From Nanobdellota archaeon (lineage in GTDB: Archaea; Nanobdellota; Nanobdellia; Pacearchaeales; GW2011-AR1): DNA of 9,292 bases. The stretch covers positions 1 through 9,292 of the forward strand of contig JAHJMH010000055.1 in assembly GCA_018821425.1 (NCBI GenBank), written 5' to 3'. Shown here one piece after another: positions 5,902 to 9,292 of the stretch. Position numbers and translations under genes: made by a program. Position 1 is the stretch's first letter, and the number at the start of each line of letters is the position of its first letter. A model generated the notes under the pieces. It saw only the letters and a list, made by a program, of their open reading frames with translations, was not told the DNA's origin and did no database searches.

Positions 5902-6273
5902 ATGGAAGGATTCAGTAAGTACGAAGTCGCGCGAATACTTGGAGCGCGGGCTTTGCAAATCGCAATGAATGCTCCGCTTTTGATAAAAATAAACCAAGAA
6001 GATTTAGAGAAGGTGAAATTTGATGCACTCAAAATTGCAGAGATTGAATTTGAATCGGGAGTTTTACCAATTTCAGTTAAGAGACCATTCCCTAAAAGAA
6101 AAGATGAAAGGTTGAAGAGAGTGAAAGAGCAGAAAGTTAGCGAAGAGAAGATAGAGAGGAGAAATGCTGAGGAAGAAGAAGAAATCGCAAAGGAAGGAGA
6201 AATAATGGGGCTTGTTAATCCTGAAGAAGAGGATGATGGAAATTCTGATGGCGATGGCAGTGATGATGAGTGA
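5902..6273 (+). CDS. rpoK: DNA-directed RNA polymerase subunit K (Rpo6/Rpb6) with acidic C-terminal tail
   Basis: The first 65 or so residues are archaeal RpoK, the counterpart of bacterial omega and eukaryotic Rpb6, which clamps the largest subunit during polymerase assembly. The signature is FSKYEVARILGARALQIAMN followed by APLLI, then a helix (KFDALKIAEIEFESGVLPI) and SVKRPFP. Most archaeal RpoK proteins end about here (55-70 residues); this one continues for roughly 58 more, first as a charged helix or coiled coil (KDERLKRVKEQKVSEEKIERR) and then as a very acidic disordered tail (NPEEEDDGNSDGDGSDDE). The ATG at 5902 is chosen because GGAG (5889-5892) lies 9 bases before it; an in-frame TTG at 5887 would add five residues. 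It links the exosome genes upstream with eno and rps2 downstream. The tail's function is unknown. Confidence 0.92.
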   Translation: MEGFSKYEVARILGARALQIAMNAPLLIKINQEDLEKVKFDALKIAEIEFESGVLPISVKRPFPKRKDERLKRVKEQKVSEEKIERRNAEEEEEIAKEGEIMGLVNPEEEDDGNSDGDGSDDE

Positions 6274-6285
6274 TTTGTAATTAAC

Positions 6286-6293
6286 TTTATATA
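6286..6293 (+). promoter_or_regulatory. TATA box of the enolase gene
   Basis: TTTATATA, preceded by TTAAC, lies between the rpoK stop and eno and is centred 25 bp upstream of the eno ATG at 6315. The spacing predicts a leaderless eno transcript, and no Shine-Dalgarno sequence is present in the T-rich stretch just before the ATG. It implies that eno can be expressed independently of the exosome operon. Confidence 0.6.
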
Positions 6294-6314
6294 CCAAAAG
6301 CATTTTTCTATTTT

Positions 6315-7508
6315 ATGGTTGTGATAAAGAGCGTGTCGGCTCGGGGGATTTCTGATTCGCGCAAAGAAAGAACAATTCTTGTTTCTATTGATACTAACGT
6401 GGGAAAGTTTTCTGCTTCGGCACCGAATGGAAAATCGACGGGTAAATATGAGGCAAAACCTTACATGAAAAGTCTTCAGGGGGACATAGAGACTTTGAAA
6501 AAATTCAGTGATTATTTTTCTGAAGAAATTATAGATGAATTTTCTGATTTAAGGCGGGTGGAAGATATTGTTGACCGGCATGTTGGAGCGAATACTCTTT
6601 TTGCGTTAGAGTCTGCGATTCTTAAGGCGTTGGCGAAGGAAAAAAAGAAACAAGTTTGGCAATTGATAAACGTCGACGGGGCACGAAAGTTTCCAAGGCT
6701 CGTCGGGAATTGCATGGGCGGGGGAAAACATTCGCAGGGAAAAAAGAAACCTGATTTTCAAGAATTTCTTTTGATTCCCGACACAAGAGAAATCTTAAAT
6801 GGTTCTAATACAAACAAAGACGGAAAAGTTGACGCGGAAATTATTTTGGGTCAGGTTGATGAAAATTTTGATAAAAAGAAAAATGATGAAGATGCATGGC
6901 AGACTTCCTTAGATGACAAAAGAGTTTTGGAAGTTTTGAGCGATGTGCGGACAAACATGAGAGATTCGAGAAAAATAAAAGTTAATTTGGGGGTTGATGT
7001 GGCGGCTTCTTCATTTTTGAAGAGAAAGAAATATCACTATCTGAATCCGATGCTTAGTAGAACGGGGGAAGAACAATTGTTTTACATTTCAAATTTGATT
7101 AAAAATTTTAATCTCCTTTATATCGAAGACCCTTTTGGGGAAGAGGACTTTGAGAGTTTTTCTGCGTTGGTCAAAAAGTTTCCCAAAACGTTAATTGTTG
7201 GAGACGACCTCACGGTTACAAATTATAAACGAGTAAAAAAGGCTATTGATGAAAAGAGTATAACTGCTTTGATAGTAAAACCGAATCAGAACGGTTCGTT
7301 GATTGAGGTCCAAGGAGTTTGCGAGTTGGCAAAGAAGAAAGGAATAAAAATTATTTTTTCGCATAGAAGCGGGGAAACGGACGAAAACATTCTGGCGGAT
7401 TTGGCGTTCGGCTTCGGCGCGGATTTTCTTAAATGCGGGATAACCGGGAAGGAAAGGGAATCAAAAATAAAGCGATTGGTGGAGATTGAAAAAAGCCTCC
7501 GACATTGA
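6315..7508 (+). CDS. eno: Enolase (phosphopyruvate hydratase), divergent
   Basis: Enolase converts 2-phosphoglycerate to phosphoenolpyruvate in glycolysis/gluconeogenesis. The 397-residue protein is shorter than usual (about 410-435) and divergent, but the active site is readable: Ser41 in the mobile loop (PNGKSTG), His139 (GGGKHS), Glu150 (QEF), Glu192 (NDED), Mg ligands Asp228 (GVDVAAS), Glu271 (YIEDP) and Asp298 (VGDDL), then Lys322 (KPNQNGS), His350-Arg351 (SHRSGET) and Lys373 (FLKCG). The N-terminal enolase domain covers about 1-120 and the barrel about 125-397. The normally invariant GDEGG around the Glu192 position has become NDEDA, and the S-G-A-S-T loop N-G-K-S-T. Retention of all catalytic residues suggests an active enzyme. 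It has its own TATA box, and the rpoK-eno-rps2 order is shared with many archaea, which supports the identification. Confidence 0.9.
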   Translation: MVVIKSVSARGISDSRKERTILVSIDTNVGKFSASAPNGKSTGKYEAKPYMKSLQGDIETLKKFSDYFSEEIIDEFSDLRRVEDIVDRHVGANTLFALESAILKALAKEKKKQVWQLINVDGARKFPRLVGNCMGGGKHSQGKKKPDFQEFLLIPDTREILNGSNTNKDGKVDAEIILGQVDENFDKKKNDEDAWQTSLDDKRVLEVLSDVRTNMRDSRKIKVNLGVDVAASSFLKRKKYHYLNPMLSRTGEEQLFYISNLIKNFNLLYIEDPFGEEDFESFSALVKKFPKTLIVGDDLTVTNYKRVKKAIDEKSITALIVKPNQNGSLIEVQGVCELAKKKGIKIIFSHRSGETDENILADLAFGFGADFLKCGITGKERESKIKRLVEIEKSLRH

Positions 7509-7510
7509 AG

Positions 7511-7523
7511 AAACCTTTAAAAA
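7511..7523 (+). promoter_or_regulatory. BRE/TATA promoter of rps2
   Basis: AAACC followed by TTTAAAAA is centred (TATA part 7516-7523) about 25 bp upstream of the ATG at 7545, giving a leaderless transcript. This position supports the long form of S2 that includes the charged N-terminal extension, rather than a start at the internal ATG at 7836. Confidence 0.65.
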
Positions 7524-7544
7524 CTAAACCCGCCGTGAATTGCT

Positions 7545-8498
7545 ATGGTTGGAGTAATTGATAATATCAAAGAAGTTGTTGAAGCAGGCGAAGAAGCCAT
7601 TGAAGAAATTGTAGAAAAAGTTGAAGAGAAAATTGGAATAAAACCAAAAGCTAAGAAAGTCTCAAAGAAGAAATTGGAAGAGGGGGCGGAGTCCGAATCA
7701 ACGACTGGAGAGAAAAGTATAGCCGAGAAAAAGAAAGCTCTTTTAGAAAGAGTGAAGAAATTGAAAGAGAAAGTTTCTTCCACAGAGATTAGTTCTGAAG
7801 ATTTGAAAGAGCAAGTTAAAATAAAAAAGAAGAACATGCTTATTCCACTTGAAGAATATGTTAAATCAGGGATTTATCTTGGAACAAAAGTTGTGACGCC
7901 GGACATGAAGAAATTTGTTTACAGACGAAGGGCCGACGGACTTGCAATTTTCAACACTGATTTAATTGATGAAAAACTTCGAGAGGGAATTGAATACTTG
8001 AATGGGTTTGCTCCTGAAGATGTTGTTGTTGTATGTAAGAGAGAGTCTGGATGGCGAGCAATTAAAAAGTTCGGCGAGATTACCGGAGTTAAAGTTTTCA
8101 CTAAAAAATATCCTGCAGGAATCTTGACAAACAAAGCACTGCCTGATTTTTTTGAAAACGAACTTACGGTGGTAACAGACCAATGGATTGACAAGAATGC
8201 GCTTAATGATACTTTGAAAGTTCATAAGAAAGTTTTGATGATTTGCGACACGAATAACTTTTCTAAGGGCGCGAGCAAAATAATTCTTGGAAATAATAAA
8301 AGCCCGAGAAGCATTGGAATTATCTATTATCTTTTAGCGCGTGAATATGTTAAAGCGCGTGGACTTAAAGTTGAAGTTCCTGATTTGGAATGGTGGACTG
8401 GCGAGATTGATGACGCGCCGGTGAAACCGAGAAGAGTTTTCAAAGTTAAAGGCGATGAGGCTGAAATCATGAGTCCTGCAGAAGGATTTGGGGTTTGA
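7545..8498 (+). CDS. rps2: Small-subunit ribosomal protein S2 (uS2) with N-terminal extension
   Basis: uS2 binds late at the head-body junction of the small ribosomal subunit. Residues 98-317 are archaeal S2: LIPLEEYVKSGIYLGTK (99-115), DMKKFVYRRRADGLAIFNT, the EDVVVVCKRESGWRAIKKFG region, TNKALPDFF, DTNNF and IGIIYYLLAREY are all family landmarks. The preceding 97 residues are not part of normal S2, which begins near 'LVPLEEYL'. They are rich in Glu, Lys and Ala, with two likely amphipathic helices or coiled coils (about 5-30 and 56-77) around a Lys-rich linker (KPKAKKVSKKK). The start at 7545 is backed by the promoter 25 bp upstream; translation from the internal ATG at 7836 would give a conventional-length protein. 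A T-run follows the stop. The gene closes the core run of eight genes. Confidence 0.94.
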   Translation: MVGVIDNIKEVVEAGEEAIEEIVEKVEEKIGIKPKAKKVSKKKLEEGAESESTTGEKSIAEKKKALLERVKKLKEKVSSTEISSEDLKEQVKIKKKNMLIPLEEYVKSGIYLGTKVVTPDMKKFVYRRRADGLAIFNTDLIDEKLREGIEYLNGFAPEDVVVVCKRESGWRAIKKFGEITGVKVFTKKYPAGILTNKALPDFFENELTVVTDQWIDKNALNDTLKVHKKVLMICDTNNFSKGASKIILGNNKSPRSIGIIYYLLAREYVKARGLKVEVPDLEWWTGEIDDAPVKPRRVFKVKGDEAEIMSPAEGFGV

Positions 8499-8504
8499 TT
8501 TTTT
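8499..8504 (+). terminator. Oligo-T terminator after rps2
   Basis: Six T residues follow the TGA stop directly. Archaeal RNA polymerase terminates at short U-tracts without needing a hairpin, and this is the end of the plus-strand core run. No stem-loop precedes it, so the call rests on the T-run and the position alone. Confidence 0.4.
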
Positions 8505-8512
8505 CTAAGATT

Positions 8513-8524
8513 ATTTACGCTCCG
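8513..8524 (+). repeat. 12-bp direct repeat ATTTACGCTCCG, copy 1
   Basis: ATTTACGCTCCG is repeated exactly at 8595-8606, 82 bp downstream. The two copies bracket a GC-rich segment containing the GAGGGG/CCCCTC stem. They could be the ends of a repeat unit, a target duplication left by a small element, or a tandem duplication that later diverged. Confidence 0.6.
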
Positions 8525-8540
8525 CCTTCGGCTCCGCTTT

Positions 8541-8588
8541 GAGGGGCTACCTGTCTCGAACGCCGACGGGCACGTACACTAACCCCTC
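8541..8588. other. Possible stem-loop closed by GAGGGG/CCCCTC
   Basis: GAGGGG at 8541-8546 can pair with CCCCTC at 8583-8588 around a 36-base loop that itself holds a small GCC/GGC hairpin (8562-8564 with 8569-8571). It is GC-rich compared with its surroundings. The minus strand contains a T-loop-like GTTCGAGAC, but the element is only 48 bases long and lacks the D and anticodon arms of a tRNA. Confidence 0.35.
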
Positions 8589-8594
8589 CTTTTA

Positions 8595-8606
8595 ATTTAC
8601 GCTCCG
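8595..8606 (+). repeat. 12-bp direct repeat ATTTACGCTCCG, copy 2
   Basis: This is the exact second copy of the repeat at 8513-8524. The sequences after each copy (CCTTCGGCTCCGC versus TTTCACTCCGC) also share a further CTCCGC, consistent with a repeated unit that has diverged. Confidence 0.6.
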
Positions 8607-8632
8607 TTTCACTCCGCGATGATTTGAAGGCG

Positions 8633-8644
8633 CTGGCGCGCCAG
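8633..8644. repeat. GC-rich 12-bp perfect palindrome
   Basis: CTGGCGCGCCAG is self-complementary over all 12 bases and contains the 8-base GGCGCGCC. Such a sequence is unlikely by chance in DNA this AT-rich. It could be a protein-binding site or part of the repeat-bearing element around it. Confidence 0.5.
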
Positions 8645-8860
8645 GTTAACAAGGTAAAATCACTTTGGGTGTCTGGGCTTAATTGTTTTATAACGGAAAA
8701 ATCTGGCGAAGCCGATTTTGAAGTTAATATCAATCGTGAGCGCGGAGTGCGAGCATGACTCTCATCAAAGTTAATCTCCTAAAGACAATATCGATACTTT
8801 GGCGGCGCTCGGTTTAAAATTAGTAATATGTTTCTAATGTTGGGAAATTGATATGGCAGG

Positions 8861-8869
8861 ATTTAAATA
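8861..8869 (+). promoter_or_regulatory. TATA box of the 8891-9166 gene
   Basis: ATTTAAATA is centred about 26 bp upstream of the ATG at 8891, predicting leaderless transcription. However, GGGAGG (8870-8875) and AGGAGGG (8884-8890) lie between it and the ATG and look like Shine-Dalgarno sequences, which would only matter for a transcript starting further upstream, for example from TTTAAAAT at 8813-8820. Confidence 0.5.
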
Positions 8870-8890
8870 GGGAGGTATCCTCTAGGAGGG

Positions 8891-9166
8891 ATGGGAGAGT
8901 TTATTCACGAAAGTCTTAAGATTAGCTTTTGGATTATGATTGGACTTTTTTTGTTAAGTTTTCTTGGAAATTGGGTAGGCTCGATAGCTAGTCTTTTAGT
9001 TTTCCCTGTTGTAATCTTTGTGTTCATTATCTCGATTATCCATTTGAAGAAGTATGGTGAGAAGAAATTAGCTGTTACTGCTCTCGTACTTTCTTCGGCT
9101 GAGATTTTATTAACTATTTACATGCTAATTATGGGCGTAATTGAAATTGGACGTTATGGGTTTTAA
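8891..9166 (+). CDS. Small three-helix membrane protein of unknown function
   Basis: This 91-residue protein has three predicted membrane helices at about residues 11-26 (ISFWIMIGLFLLSFLG), 28-52 (ending IISIIHL) and 59-84 (LAVTALVLSSAEILLTIYML). A short basic loop (KKYGEKK, 53-59) between helices 2 and 3 suggests a cytoplasmic side. The 'KKLAVTALVLSSAEILL' stretch resembles the repeated 'kGla..alvlgiigl' segment of small membrane proteins of the DUF4190 type, a weak similarity from memory. There is no catalytic motif. The ATG at 8891 follows AGGAGGG immediately and a TATA box by 26 bp, so the start is reasonably secure. It is the only gene in the right-hand region and is separated from the core genes by the repeat-bearing gap. 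Confidence 0.75.
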   Translation: MGEFIHESLKISFWIMIGLFLLSFLGNWVGSIASLLVFPVVIFVFIISIIHLKKYGEKKLAVTALVLSSAEILLTIYMLIMGVIEIGRYGF

Positions 9167-9237
9167 GCTCTTAGAAATTGGTATGATTAGGTCTAGATTA
9201 TAAATCATAGATTGTTATTTTTCATTCACAAATCATA

Positions 9238-9251
9238 TTCACTTCGGTGAA
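9238..9251. other. Stem-loop with cUUCGg tetraloop
   Basis: TTCAC-TTCG-GTGAA forms a perfect 5-bp stem closed by C-G around a TTCG loop, the exceptionally stable cUUCGg tetraloop in RNA. It is followed by a T-rich stretch (AATTTTTCTC, 9259-9268). It may terminate the upstream gene (stop at 9166) or begin an RNA element that continues past the window. The remaining bases from 9167 show no gene. Confidence 0.4.
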
Positions 9252-9292
9252 ACATTCAATTTTTCTCAACATCAGAAACTAAAAATTAGTAA

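Larger units (their letters stand above)
8499..8890. other. GC-rich, repeat-bearing intergenic region with no convincing gene
   Basis: This 392-bp gap is visibly richer in G+C in its first 150 bases than the rest of the window. It contains a 12-bp direct repeat (ATTTACGCTCCG), a possible stem GAGGGG/CCCCTC (8541-8546 with 8583-8588), a GC-rich 12-bp palindrome, several variants of the short motif GCTCCGC/GCGGAG, and a distant inverted pair GAGCGC (8738-8743)/GCGCTC (8805-8810). A 72-codon minus-strand frame here is low-complexity and not believable. A structured non-coding RNA or a dispersed intergenic repeat is possible. I could not fold it into a tRNA or a C/D box RNA. Confidence 0.6.

Noticed and set aside
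8541..8588. Possible tRNA on the minus strand (GTTCGAGAC resembles a T-loop, GAGGGG/CCCCTC an acceptor stem)
   Set aside because: Only 48 bases between stem ends, with no D arm or anticodon arm; too short for a tRNA even with a missing arm.
8618..8660. Possible C/D box small RNA (GCGATGA resembles box C)
   Set aside because: Box C has a mismatch and no box D (CTGA) follows at a suitable distance; the opposite strand has a similar imperfect box without a partner.
8515..8733. A 72-codon minus-strand frame in the GC-rich gap
   Set aside because: The product is Arg/Ser-rich low-complexity sequence arising from the repeated GCTCCGC-type motifs; no start signals and no folding pattern.

Overview
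The window looks like chromosomal DNA from an AT-rich archaeon, most likely a DPANN lineage of the Pacearchaeota/Woesearchaeota type. The archaeal signs are direct: a proteasome alpha subunit, an SBDS protein, the exosome subunits Rrp4/Rrp41/Rrp42, an archaeal RNA polymerase subunit K and an archaeal-type ribosomal protein S2. There are also TATA-like promoter boxes about 25 bp upstream of several start codons, which implies leaderless or short-leader transcripts. The DPANN placement is an inference from the divergent proteins, small membrane ORFans and a half-length transporter, and was not tested by phylogeny.

Left part (1-1846), accessory: the 5' end of a secreted protein gene on the minus strand, cut by the window edge; a divergently transcribed small four-helix membrane protein (471-857); an unrecognised mostly helical protein (903-1292); and, convergent with it and sharing the palindromic stop TTAA, a stand-alone six-helix half-MFS transporter on the minus strand (1289-1837).

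Intergenic 1847-2260: no gene, but two copies of the palindrome TGACATATGTCA (one extended to a perfect 18 bp) lie 199 bp apart, one outside each of the two divergent promoters. This is the best candidate for undescribed regulation here.

Centre (2261-8498), core: psmA-SBDS-rrp4-rrp41-rrp42-rpoK-eno-rps2, all on the plus strand, very tightly packed as far as rrp42 (gaps or overlaps of 1-8 bp). The first five are the classic archaeal proteasome/exosome superoperon. The last three are the rpoK-eno-rps2 piece of a separate ribosomal-protein/RNA-polymerase cluster in many archaea. Together they would link protein degradation, ribosome maturation, 3'-end RNA processing and decay, transcription, glycolysis and translation. 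eno and rps2 each have their own TATA box, so the run is not necessarily one transcript. RpoK has an acidic C-terminal tail, S2 has a charged N-terminal extension of about 97 residues, and the enolase has lost the glycines of its usual GDEGG motif while keeping the catalytic and metal-binding residues.

Right part (8499-9292): a GC-rich, repeat-containing intergenic stretch with a 12-bp direct repeat bracketing a potential stem-loop and a 12-bp GC-rich palindrome, then a small three-helix membrane protein (8891-9166), then a short tail with a cUUCGg hairpin. I found no tRNA, rRNA, CRISPR array or insertion sequence. No dramatic new system (defence island, phage, novel enzyme cluster) is visible; the candidates are regulatory and protein-architectural.
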